Positions 1-6,295 of a stretch of 6,295 nucleotides of DNA are shown one piece after another. The stretch is from Desulfovibrio sp. Its GTDB lineage: Bacteria > Desulfobacterota > Desulfovibrionia > Desulfovibrionales > Desulfovibrionaceae. Where the stretch lies: assembly GCA_031275955.1 (NCBI GenBank), contig JAISNZ010000184.1, forward strand, positions 1-6,295, read 5' to 3'. The first letter of the stretch is position 1, and each line of letters opens with the position of its first letter. Position numbers and translations under genes: made by a program. The notes beneath the pieces are model-generated. The model worked only from the letters and a program-made list of their open reading frames with translations, was not told where the DNA came from and searched no databases.

Positions 1-837
<837 letters not shown>

Positions 838-841
<4 letters not shown>

Positions 842-1686
842 GGAGCCCCTGCCAGGGCGCGGGCAAGGAGATAGGCGGGGATGACGAAGAGGATGCTGTC
901 CAGGCGGTCCAGGATGCCGCCGTGGCCCGGAAGCAGGCCGCCGGCGTCCTTGACTTCCGCGGATCGCTTCAGGGCCGATTCAAAGAAGTCCCCCGCCTGG
1001 GCCGCGAGATTCAGGAAAAGGCCGAGGCAGAGCCAGCCCCAGAGGGGGAGGGCAGGCAGGCCCTTTGCGGGGGCCAGGGCGCCGGCCAGAAGGCAGAGCA
1101 GGGCGCAGGCGGCCAGCCCGCCGGCCGAGCCTTCCCAGCTCTTCTTCGGGCTGACGGAGGGCCAGATTTTGTGGCGGCCGAAGTTGATGCCCACATAGTA
1201 GGCGGCGGTATCGGAGACGACGGCCGCGGCGATGATCAGGATTTGTTCCGCCCGGGACAGGGGCAGGGCCAGGACGATGAGCAAGGGGATGTACAGCAGG
1301 CCGAAGACCAGGAGGGAATGGTCCTGGATGCGGGCGAAAGGGTTGCCCCGCCCGTAGTCGGACAAAAAGGACATGGCGGCGGCGGCAAAGCCCAGGGTCA
1401 GGAAAAAGAGGGGCCAGGCGGGCGAAAAGGCCTGGCCGAGGATCATGCCGCCCCCGCAGAGCAGGCCGCAGCCCTTGAGCAGCGGCTTCCGGCGTCCGGG
1501 CCAGAACAGCCTGTAGACCTCAAGGAGTCCGGACAGGACCACGCCAAGGAGCAGGAGGCGCAGAGGCCAGCCGCCCAGGGCCAGACAGCCCCCCAGGGCG
1601 GCCAGGAGGGCGATCCCGGTGAACAGCCGCTGGCGTCCGGCGAGAAAGGTCCTCAGGGAGGCTATGCGGCGGCGCGCGTTGAGCAT
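838..1686 (-). CDS. cdsA: phosphatidate cytidylyltransferase (CDP-diacylglycerol synthase)
   Basis: CdsA is an integral inner-membrane enzyme. It makes CDP-diacylglycerol and pyrophosphate from CTP and phosphatidate, the branch point for bacterial phospholipids. The protein has 282 residues, normal for the family. The C-terminal CDS signature is complete at 237-263: SALKR, then KDAGG, then PGHGGILDRLD, with the KD and HGG..DR..D polar residues that bind metal and substrate. SDTAAYYVG at 158-166 and SPKKSWEG at 179-186 are two more family motifs. Hydrophobic stretches, roughly eight or nine segments, span the protein from about residue 23 to the end. The ATG lies 19 bases after the uppS stop and lacks a strong Shine-Dalgarno (GGGG sits rather far upstream), so efficient translation may depend on coupling to uppS. 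Its stop overlaps the dxr start. The uppS-cdsA-dxr order is widespread in bacteria. Confidence 0.97.
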
Positions 1687-1705
1687 GAGGAGAAACCCCG
1701 CTGCG

Positions 1706-2425
1706 TCAGAAGGAAGGTTCGCTCACTGCGCCGAAGCGGCGGCCTCTGGCCTGAAAGTCCGCGATAGCGGCGCGCAGATCCAGCGGCGTGAAGTCCGGCC
1801 AGAGGGTGTCCGTAAAATACAGTTCGCTGTAGGCCGCCTGGAAGAGGAGAAAGTTGCTGGTCCGCAACTCGCCGCTGGTGCGGATGATCAGGTCCGGGTC
1901 CGGCTGGCCGGCGGTATACAGATATTCTCCCAGGGTTTCCGGGGTCAGCCCGGCGGGGGCGCCGCCGGCCTCCAGGTAGAGCCGGCAGGCCCGGACGATT
2001 TCTTCCCGGCCGGAATAATTGAGGGCCAGATTAAGTTCCATCCGTTCTCCGCGGGCGGTGCGGGCGCGGGCATGGGCCAGGGTCCGGCGGGCGGCGAAGG
2101 GCAGGTTTTGCTCTTCTCCGAGGATGCGCAGGCGCACCCCGCGCTTTTCCAGATCCGGAAGCTCTCTGGAGATAAACTGGACCAGAAGGTCGAAGAGAAA
2201 ACCCACTTCCTGCGCCGGGCGGTTCCAGTTTTCCCGGGAAAAGGCGTACAGGGTCAGGAATTCCAGGCCCAGGTCCAGGCATTCCTGCACAATGCGCCGG
2301 GCGGTCTCCGCCCCCGCCCTGTGTCCCTCGGTGCGGGGCAGGCTGCGCTGCGTGGCCCAGCGTCCGTTGCCGTCCATGATAATGGCGAGGTGCCGGGGAA
2401 AAGCCGTTGCCGGGGACAGGTTCAT
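1706..2425 (-). CDS. uppS: isoprenyl transferase (undecaprenyl diphosphate synthase)
   Basis: UppS is a cytoplasmic cis-prenyltransferase. It adds isopentenyl diphosphate units to farnesyl diphosphate to give the C55 lipid carrier for peptidoglycan and O-antigen building blocks. The 239 residues match the family length. IIMDGNGRWA at 15-24 contains the catalytic Asp18. LYAFSRENWNRP at 59-70 and RTSGELRTSNFLLFQ at 182-196 bind diphosphate and substrate. SELYFTDTLWPDF at 200-212 includes the magnesium-ligand glutamate at about 201. The ATG at 2425 follows GGAG with a six-base spacer, a good ribosome binding site. The gene is first in a leftward uppS-cdsA-dxr transcription unit driven by a promoter at 2482-2510. 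The final chain length cannot be read from sequence alone, but the gene context favours the essential C55 enzyme. Confidence 0.97.
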   Translation of the reverse strand: MNLSPATAFPRHLAIIMDGNGRWATQRSLPRTEGHRAGAETARRIVQECLDLGLEFLTLYAFSRENWNRPAQEVGFLFDLLVQFISRELPDLEKRGVRLRILGEEQNLPFAARRTLAHARARTARGERMELNLALNYSGREEIVRACRLYLEAGGAPAGLTPETLGEYLYTAGQPDPDLIIRTSGELRTSNFLLFQAAYSELYFTDTLWPDFTPLDLRAAIADFQARGRRFGAVSEPSF

Positions 2426-2434
2426 TGCAAACTC

Positions 2435-2460
2435 CGCGCCTGACTGCGCGCCTGACTGCG
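2435..2460. repeat. 12-bp tandem direct repeat in the uppS 5' untranslated region
   Basis: The unit CGCGCCTGACTG occurs at 2435-2446 and again, identically, at 2447-2458, followed by the first two bases of a third copy. It lies 10 bases upstream of the uppS start and directly abuts the GGAG ribosome binding site. On the transcript the unit reads CAGTCAGGCGCG. It may simply be a replication-slippage duplication. Confidence 0.9.
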
Positions 2461-2481
2461 GGAAAGGGAAAAGACGAATGA

Positions 2482-2510
2482 CTTCTAGCGCGTCGTTCCC
2501 GCCGGGTCAA
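2482..2510 (-). promoter_or_regulatory. sigma70-type promoter of uppS-cdsA-dxr
   Basis: Reading the minus strand, a -35 hexamer TTGACC (2510-2505, five of six consensus bases) is followed after exactly 17 bases by TAGAAG (2487-2482, four of six). Transcription should begin near 2475 and give a leader of about 50 bases containing the tandem repeat and the uppS ribosome binding site. This is the best-matching promoter I see in the window. Confidence 0.65.
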
Positions 2511-2524
2511 GGCGGAGCTGTGAT

Positions 2525-2550
2525 CTTTTCTCTTGCCAAACGGAGAAAAG
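2525..2550. promoter_or_regulatory. 8-bp inverted repeat between the divergent promoters, possible operator
   Basis: CTTTTCTC (2525-2532) and GAGAAAAG (2543-2550) are perfect inverted repeats separated by 10 bases. The dyad starts 15 bases beyond the uppS -35 box, and its spacer contains the TTGCCA proposed as the rpsB -35 box. No T-run follows on either strand, so it is not an intrinsic terminator. Binding by a dimeric regulator is an inference from symmetry and position only; I do not recognise the site. Confidence 0.4.
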
Positions 2551-2561
2551 GACCCTAAGTA
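2533..2561 (+). promoter_or_regulatory. candidate promoter for rpsB-tsf
   Basis: TTGCCA (2533-2538) is a reasonable -35 hexamer, and 17 bases later TAAGTA (2556-2561) is a poor -10. The adjacent ACATATGT palindrome (2561-2568) offers other AT-rich melting options but at worse spacing. Position is the main argument: initiation near 2568 would place the first strong leader hairpin, at 2574, at the very 5' end of the message. Confidence 0.35.
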
Positions 2562-2573
2562 CATATGTTTCAC

Positions 2574-2619
2574 CCGGCTCCTGTCCGCCGGGGCGGAGTC
2601 AGGCGGCGGATGGAGCCGG
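2574..2619 (+). promoter_or_regulatory. rpsB leader stem-loop 1
   Basis: CCGGCTCC (2574-2581) pairs perfectly with GGAGCCGG (2612-2619). Inside it, TCCGCC (2584-2589) pairs with GGCGGA (2605-2610). The two stems are separated by a small asymmetric internal loop and capped by 15 bases, giving 14 base pairs in all. The 5' arm also carries CTCCTG (2578-2583), the exact complement of the rpsB Shine-Dalgarno CAGGAG at 2721-2726, so opening the hairpin could allow translational masking. In Escherichia coli, S2 represses its own rpsB-tsf message through a structured leader. Whether this is the equivalent element is unproven. Confidence 0.55.
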
Positions 2620-2658
2620 CTATGGATTGAAACACAATCAAGCACACCCTGCGGATTC

Positions 2659-2696
2659 GGTCCGGGGTGCCGGGGATGTGCCCCGGTTGCAGGACC
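2659..2696 (+). promoter_or_regulatory. rpsB leader stem-loop 2
   Basis: GGTCC (2659-2663) pairs with GGACC (2692-2696). Within this, CCGGGG (2670-2675) pairs with CCCCGG (2681-2686) around a five-base loop. Unpaired GGGGTG and TTGCA flank the inner stem on either side, giving a stem with a large internal loop typical of protein-binding leaders. No T-run follows, so it is not an intrinsic terminator. It ends 36 bases before the rpsB start codon. Confidence 0.5.
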
Positions 2697-2721
2697 ATGG
2701 CCCGGGTGGAAGCCTCAACCC

Positions 2722-2726
2722 AGGAG
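2722..2726 (+). promoter_or_regulatory. rpsB ribosome binding site
   Basis: AGGAG lies six bases ahead of the ATG at 2733. It decides the start: an in-frame ATG at 2667 would add 22 residues that no S2 protein has and falls inside stem-loop 2. Confidence 0.9.
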
Positions 2727-2732
2727 TTTTTC

Positions 2733-3536
2733 ATGGCCTATGTCAGCATGAAGCAGATGCTGGAAACCGGCGTGCATTTCGGGCACCAGACCCGGCGCTG
2801 GAATCCGAAAATGAAGCCTTTTATCTTCGGCGCCCGCAACGGCGTGCACATTATCGACCTGCAGCAGACGGTCAGGCTGTACCGCACCGCCCATGACAAG
2901 GTGACGGACACCGTCGCCCGCGGGGGCCGGGTCATCTTCATCGGCACCAAGCGCCAGGCCCAGGAGGCCATCGCCGCCGAAGCCGCCCGCGCCGGCCAGT
3001 TCTATGTGGCCAACCGCTGGATGGGCGGCACCCTGACCAATTTCTCCACCATCCAGAAAAGCATCAAGCGCATGGAAACGCTGGAGGCCATGTTCGCCAA
3101 CGGCAGCGTGAACCGCTACCAGAAAAAGGAAGTGCTCACCCTGCAACGGGAACTGGACAAGCTGAATCTGGTTCTGGGGGGAATCCGGGACATGGAGACC
3201 CTGCCCCAGATCGCCTTCGTCATTGATCCGCACCGCGAGGAAATCGCCGTCAAGGAATGCCGCAAGCTGGGCATTCCCCTGGTGGCGGTAACCGACACCA
3301 ACTGCGATCCTGACGTTATTGATTACATCATTCCCGGCAATGACGACGCCATCCGGGCCATCAAGCTCTTTGTCTCCCATATGGCCGACGCCTGCCTGGA
3401 AGGCGAGGCCATGCGCAAGGACGCCGGAAAGGATAAAAATCCGGAGGCCGCCAGGGGAGAGGACGCCCCATCCGCCCCCCGGCCGGAACCGGAGCTGGAG
3501 ACCGCTGCCCCTGAACAGGGGGAAGCCCTTTTGTAA
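2733..3536 (+). CDS. rpsB: 30S ribosomal protein S2
   Basis: S2 binds late to the head of the small ribosomal subunit and is needed for S1 attachment and initiation. The protein has 267 residues; Escherichia coli S2 has 241. The N-terminus, VSMKQMLETGVHFGHQTRRW at 4-23, is the first S2 signature, followed by NPKMKPFIFGARN. NRWMGGTLTN lies at 94-103. DTNCDPDVIDYIIPGNDDAI at 188-207 is the second conserved block. After about residue 224 comes a low-complexity tail rich in Lys, Asp, Glu, Pro and Ala, which accounts for the extra length. The sequence closely resembles Desulfovibrio S2 as I remember it. The gene leads the rpsB-tsf unit behind a structured leader, with the next gene 106 bases downstream. 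Feedback control by S2 itself is known in enterobacteria and plausible here. Confidence 0.98.
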   Translation: MAYVSMKQMLETGVHFGHQTRRWNPKMKPFIFGARNGVHIIDLQQTVRLYRTAHDKVTDTVARGGRVIFIGTKRQAQEAIAAEAARAGQFYVANRWMGGTLTNFSTIQKSIKRMETLEAMFANGSVNRYQKKEVLTLQRELDKLNLVLGGIRDMETLPQIAFVIDPHREEIAVKECRKLGIPLVAVTDTNCDPDVIDYIIPGNDDAIRAIKLFVSHMADACLEGEAMRKDAGKDKNPEAARGEDAPSAPRPEPELETAAPEQGEALL

Positions 3537-3539
3537 TTC

Positions 3540-3628
3540 CGGATCAAATCCGCGGACGGCATCCCTGGCGGCTTTGCCGCCAGCGGGCGCGGTCCCGGGA
3601 AAACAGGACGCACAGGGGGGAAACCCCC
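3540..3628 (+). promoter_or_regulatory. three stem-loops in the rpsB-tsf spacer
   Basis: The 106-base spacer contains three perfect hairpins, each with a three-base loop. CGGAT/ATCCG lies at 3540-3552, CTGGCGGC/GCCGCCAG around TTT at 3565-3583, and GGGGG/CCCCC around AAA at 3616-3628. The last ends two bases before the tsf Shine-Dalgarno. None is followed by a T-run, so none is a complete intrinsic terminator. Possible roles are partial attenuation, an RNA processing or stability boundary, or insulation of tsf initiation from rpsB translation. These are inferences from base pairing alone. Confidence 0.5.
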
Positions 3629-3642
3629 GGAAGGAGAAGGTC

Positions 3643-4503
3643 ATGGCAACAATTACCGCCGGCATGGTCAAGGAACTGCGCGAACGCACCGGCGCCGGCA
3701 TGATGGACTGCAAAACGGCCCTGACGGAAAACGGGGGCGATCTGGAGGCGGCCATTGACTGGCTGCGCCAGAAGGGTCTTTCCAAGGCCGCCAGGAAGGC
3801 CGGCCGGGCCACCTCGGAAGGCCTCATCGGCTGTTTTGTGGGAGAGGGAAGCCAGGCCGCCGCCCTGGCGGAGGTGCAATGCGAAACCGACTTCGTGGCC
3901 CGCAACGAGGCCTTCCGGGCCTTCGCCGCCGCCGCCGCCGCCAGGGTTTTCGACAGGAACCCGGCCGACGCCGCGGTCCTGGACGCCCTTCTGGGCGATG
4001 AGCTGAGAAACCTCATCGCCACTTTGGGCGAGAACATGTCTTTGGGCCGTTTCGCGCGCCTTGAGGCGCAACAGGGCTGCATCGGCAGCTATGTGCATTC
4101 CAACGGCAAGATCGGCGTGCTGGTAGAAGTGCTCTGCCAGAATCCGGCCACGGCCGGCGACCCCGGACTCCTGGAACTGGCCCATAACCTGGCCATGCAG
4201 CTGGCCGCGACAGGCGCCGCGGCCCTGGACCCGGCCGGTCTGGACCCGGCCCTGGTGGCCCGCGAGCGCGAGATCCAGCGCCAGAAAACCCTGGATGAGG
4301 GCAAGCCCGCCCATATTGCGGACAAGATCGTGGAGGGCCGCATCCAGAAGTTCTACCAGGAGGTCTGTCTTCTGGAGCAAGCGTATATCCGGGACGACAA
4401 GGTGCTGATCCGGGATCTTGTCCGGGCGCGGGCCGAAAGCCTTGGCGATGCCCTTCGCGTTGGCCGCTTCGTGCGTTTGCAGCTGGGAGAGGAGACGGCA
4501 TAG
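3643..4503 (+). CDS. tsf: translation elongation factor Ts
   Basis: EF-Ts is the cytoplasmic guanine-nucleotide exchange factor that releases GDP from EF-Tu. It has 286 residues, against 283 in Escherichia coli. Residues 1-50 form the UBA-like N-terminal domain with the first EF-Ts signature, LRERTGAGMMDCKTAL at 12-27. The second signature, EVQCETDFVAR at 77-87, carries TDFV (82-85), which contacts the EF-Tu nucleotide site. The dimerisation core follows (GCIGSYVHSNGKIGVLVEV and the LAMQLAA segment), then the C-terminal KIVEGRIQKFYQEVCLLEQ module. Ala95-100 is encoded by six consecutive GCC codons. The ATG at 3643 has AAGGAG six bases upstream and gives the conserved start MATITAGMVKELRE. An upstream in-frame start inside rpsB was rejected. 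The stop codon lies seven bases before an intrinsic terminator. Confidence 0.98.
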   Translation: MATITAGMVKELRERTGAGMMDCKTALTENGGDLEAAIDWLRQKGLSKAARKAGRATSEGLIGCFVGEGSQAAALAEVQCETDFVARNEAFRAFAAAAAARVFDRNPADAAVLDALLGDELRNLIATLGENMSLGRFARLEAQQGCIGSYVHSNGKIGVLVEVLCQNPATAGDPGLLELAHNLAMQLAATGAAALDPAGLDPALVAREREIQRQKTLDEGKPAHIADKIVEGRIQKFYQEVCLLEQAYIRDDKVLIRDLVRARAESLGDALRVGRFVRLQLGEETA

Positions 4504-4510
4504 ATCCTCC

Positions 4511-4536
4511 GGGGGCCGCGCGGCCCCCCTTTTTTT
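4511..4536 (+). terminator. Rho-independent terminator after tsf
   Basis: GGGGGCC (4511-4517) pairs with GGCCCCC (4522-4528) around GCGC, followed by one C and seven T (4530-4536). It starts seven bases after the tsf stop codon. The opposite strand has no T-run, so it acts on rightward transcription. A second GGCCCCC lies downstream at 4541-4547; CCGGGGGCC (4509-4517) could form nine pairs with GGCCCCCGG (4541-4549), an arrangement that excludes the terminator stem. Confidence 0.92.
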
Positions 4537-4612
4537 CGGAGGCCCCCGGCGGCGCGGTTCCTGTTTTCCGAAGAACCAGCCAGCGGCGGCAACGGGTACG
4601 GCCAAGGACCCC

Positions 4613-5425
4613 ATGACCAACCTTTCCTTTCCCCCTGTTCCGGGCATCACCGGGCTGGTGCTCACCCGCGACGGCCAGCGCCTTCTCGGCAGATGTCTGG
4701 CCTCCCTGTCCTTTTGCGACACCCTCCTGGTGGTGGATTCGGGCAGCACGGACGCCACCCTGGACATCGCGGAGTCCTTCAACGCCGAAATCCTTTTCCG
4801 GTCCTGGGACGGCTTTGACCGCCAGTTTGCCTTTGCCCAGGAGAAGATCCGCAGCCGCTGGTTTTTCATCCTGGACCAGGACGAAATCTGCCCCCCGGCC
4901 CTGGGCGGGAAAATCGCCGCCGCCGTCGCCGAGGCCGATGCCTTGGCCGATACCCCCGCCGATACTCCGGTGGCCTTTTCCGTCAACAGGCGCTCCTGGT
5001 ATTTTGACCGCTTTCTGCGCCACGGCGGCTGGTATCCCGACCCCATTCTGCGCGTCTTCCGCACCGGCTTTGTGGAATTTTTCCAGGACGCCCACATCCA
5101 CTACCGGCCTCTGGGCTCCCGGCAGCACATCGGCGGCGCGGAGATCATCCATTATCCCTATACAGGCTTTGATCACCAGCTGGCCAAGATCAACCTCTAC
5201 GCCCAGCAGGGAGCGGCCGATCTGAAGGCCCGGGGCAAGGCCGGAGGCATCCTGCGGGGACTGGGTCACGGCTGCGGCCGCTTTATCCGTATCTATCTGC
5301 TCAAGCGCGGATTTCTCGACGGCCGGGCCGGCTTTCTGGCCGCCGCCCACGGCGCCTTCTACGCCTTCTTGAAATATGTCCGGGTCCTGGAGGCCTCCTG
5401 GGGAGCCCCCTTTGACCGGGAATAA
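4613..5425 (+). CDS. family 2 glycosyltransferase, lipopolysaccharide core (WaaE/KdtX-like) type
   Basis: This is a 270-residue GT-A fold glycosyltransferase, probably transferring a sugar from a nucleotide donor to a lipopolysaccharide core or similar glycolipid on the cytoplasmic face of the inner membrane. ITGLVLTRDGQRLLGRCL at 12-29 opens the nucleotide-binding domain. LLVVDSGSTDATLDIA at 38-53 is the GT2 hallmark. LDQDE at 87-91 is the DXD metal-binding motif, where LDADE is commoner. RHGGWYPDPILRVFR at 136-150, IHYPYTGFDHQLAKINLYAQ at 179-198 and the C-terminal GFLDGRAG with FLKY are typical of the WaaE-like subgroup. No signal peptide or clear membrane segment is visible. The ATG follows AAGGA by four bases and starts 76 bases after the tsf terminator; I found no clear promoter in between. 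pyrH follows after 21 bases, implying cotranscription. Acceptor and sugar cannot be told from sequence. Confidence 0.88.
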   Translation: MTNLSFPPVPGITGLVLTRDGQRLLGRCLASLSFCDTLLVVDSGSTDATLDIAESFNAEILFRSWDGFDRQFAFAQEKIRSRWFFILDQDEICPPALGGKIAAAVAEADALADTPADTPVAFSVNRRSWYFDRFLRHGGWYPDPILRVFRTGFVEFFQDAHIHYRPLGSRQHIGGAEIIHYPYTGFDHQLAKINLYAQQGAADLKARGKAGGILRGLGHGCGRFIRIYLLKRGFLDGRAGFLAAAHGAFYAFLKYVRVLEASWGAPFDRE

Positions 5426-5446
5426 CCTCTTGCTCCGAGGTGGGAC

Positions 5447-6157
5447 ATGGCGGATCTCGCATACAGACGCGCCCTGATCAAGCTCAGCGGCGAAGCCCTG
5501 GCGGGGGATACGGGTTTCGGGATTAACCCGGAAACGGTTTCAGCGATATGCCGGGAAATCGGGGAAGTGCTGGATCTCGGCCTGCAAGTGGCCCTGGTCG
5601 TCGGCGGCGGCAACATCTTCCGGGGCATCTCCTCCTCCGCCAGGGGCATGGACAGGGCCTCGGCCGATTACATGGGCATGCTGGCCACGGTCCTGAACGC
5701 CGTGGCCATTCAGGACGCCCTGGAAAAGCGGGGGCATGCCACCAGGGTGCTCTCCGCCATCAGCATGCAGGAGATCTGCGAGCCGTATATCCGCAGGAGG
5801 GCTGAGCGCCACCTGGAAAAGGGCCGGGTGGTCATCTGCGCCGCCGGCACGGGCAACCCCTATTTCACCACGGACACGGCCGCGGCCCTGCGGGGCACGG
5901 AACTGAAATGCGAGGTCATCATCAAGGCCACCAAGGTGGACGGGGTCTACACCCAGGATCCCCTGAAACACAAGGACGCGGAACGCCTGGACAAGGTCGG
6001 CTACCTTGACGCCCTGCAGCGGCAACTGGGGGTCATGGACTATACGGCGATGACCCTCGCCATGGAAAACAACATGCCCATCGTCGTCTGCAGCATGCTG
6101 GGAGGCAGCATCCGGCGGCTGATCCTGGGCGAGAGCGTCGGCACGATCAGTTCTTAG
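5447..6157 (+). CDS. pyrH: uridylate kinase (UMP kinase)
   Basis: PyrH phosphorylates UMP to UDP with ATP, a cytoplasmic step in pyrimidine nucleotide synthesis. It belongs to the amino acid kinase family and works as a hexamer, usually activated by GTP and inhibited by UTP in Gram-negative bacteria. It has 236 residues; Escherichia coli PyrH has 241. IKLSGEAL at 11-18 binds phosphate. VVGGGNIFRG at 51-60 and DYMGMLATVLNA at 74-85 form the UMP site and subunit contacts. AAGTGNPYFTTDTAAALRG at 132-150 and IIKATKVDGVYTQDP at 158-172 bind nucleotide. MDYTAMTLAMENNMPIVVCSM at 197-217 closes the fold. GAGGTGGG precedes the ATG. The gene is complete and ends in TAG. It follows the glycosyltransferase by 21 bases. 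frr, its usual next neighbour, is not reached before the sequence degenerates. Confidence 0.98.
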   Translation: MADLAYRRALIKLSGEALAGDTGFGINPETVSAICREIGEVLDLGLQVALVVGGGNIFRGISSSARGMDRASADYMGMLATVLNAVAIQDALEKRGHATRVLSAISMQEICEPYIRRRAERHLEKGRVVICAAGTGNPYFTTDTAAALRGTELKCEVIIKATKVDGVYTQDPLKHKDAERLDKVGYLDALQRQLGVMDYTAMTLAMENNMPIVVCSMLGGSIRRLILGESVGTISS

Positions 6158-6179
6158 GGAAACACTGATTTATTCCCTT

Positions 6180-6295
6180 GGGGGGGGGGGGGGGGGGGGG
6201 GGCGCGGCCCCCCCCCCACCCCCCCCGCCCCCCCCCCCCCCCCCCCACCCCAACCACAAAAAAATAACCTAAGCGGGGGGGGGGGGGTGGGGGTG
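6180..6295. other. low-complexity poly-G / poly-C end, probably artefact
   Basis: A run of 23 G (6180-6202) is followed by a short GC stretch, then C-runs broken by single A or G to about 6253, a short A-rich piece near 6254-6270, and another G-run to the end. Nothing codes here. Poly-G is the output of dark cycles in two-colour sequencing, and poly-C is the same from the other strand, so this part should not be read as genome sequence. It starts 22 bases after the pyrH stop. Confidence 0.85.

Larger units (their letters stand above)
2426..2732. other. divergent intergenic control region between uppS and rpsB
   Basis: This is the only gene-free stretch of about 300 bases inside the window. 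I see no supported coding sequence: the reading frames that cross it lack ribosome binding sites and family similarity. It contains the uppS leader and promoter on the left, a dyad near 2525-2550, a weak rpsB promoter candidate, and a leader of about 165 bases with two stem-loops ahead of rpsB. The stretch 2620-2650 is comparatively A-rich and appears unstructured. Confidence 0.85.

Noticed and set aside
2667..2732. Upstream start extending S2 by 22 residues
   Set aside because: The extension is not found in S2 proteins, lies inside leader stem-loop 2 and lacks a ribosome binding site, whereas AGGAG sits six bases before 2733.
3319..3642. In-frame upstream extension of tsf into rpsB
   Set aside because: It would overlap the rpsB coding end and add about 108 unrelated residues. 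AAGGAG before 3643 and the conserved EF-Ts N-terminus fix the start.
4418..4612. In-frame upstream extension of the glycosyltransferase into tsf
   Set aside because: It would run through the tsf terminator and precedes the GT2 domain start. AAGGA before 4613 supports the shorter form.
2715..5350. Long minus-strand open frames of 445-517 codons opposite rpsB, tsf and the glycosyltransferase
   Set aside because: They are antisense shadows produced by high GC. They overlap one another and well-recognised genes, and they lack family motifs.
6156..6178. AGGGAA/TTCCCT inverted repeat as a pyrH terminator
   Set aside because: The stem is only six weak pairs with an 11-base loop, and what follows is TTG and artefactual G rather than a T-run.
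6180..6253. G-run followed by C-run as a G-quadruplex or giant hairpin
   Set aside because: The composition and its position at the contig end match sequencing artefact far better than a genomic structure.

Overview
The window is a high-GC bacterial chromosome segment holding two divergent blocks of housekeeping genes and, at its right edge, about 116 bases of homopolymer that look like assembly or sequencing artefact. Ribosomal protein S2 and the gene set point, from remembered family sequences, to a Desulfovibrio-like organism (Desulfovibrionales). That placement is inference; no database search was run.

Left block, minus strand (1-2425): uppS, cdsA and dxr, transcribed leftward. All three are tightly packed: there are 19 bases between uppS and cdsA, and a 4-base ATGA overlap between cdsA and dxr. 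dxr runs off the left edge after 280 residues. The products supply isoprenoid precursor (Dxr), the polyprenyl carrier of envelope glycans (UppS) and CDP-diacylglycerol for phospholipids (CdsA).

Centre (2426-2732): a 307-base divergent control region. It holds a good sigma70-type promoter for uppS, a 12-bp tandem repeat in the uppS leader, an 8-bp dyad between the two transcription directions, a weak candidate rpsB promoter, and an rpsB leader with two strong stem-loops. The first stem-loop contains a six-base perfect complement of the rpsB Shine-Dalgarno.

Right block, plus strand (2733-6157): rpsB, tsf, a family 2 glycosyltransferase, and pyrH. A textbook intrinsic terminator directly after tsf separates the translation pair rpsB-tsf from the glycosyltransferase-pyrH pair. 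In many bacteria the order is rpsB-tsf-pyrH-frr-uppS-cdsA-dxr on one strand. Here the lipid part lies divergently upstream of rpsB, and a lipopolysaccharide-core-type glycosyltransferase sits between tsf and pyrH. frr would be expected after pyrH, but the readable sequence stops there.

I see no mobile element, CRISPR array, tRNA or rRNA, and no new enzymatic system. The points most worth a second look are the rpsB leader architecture, the terminator with a competing second 3' arm, the rearranged gene order, and the inserted glycosyltransferase.
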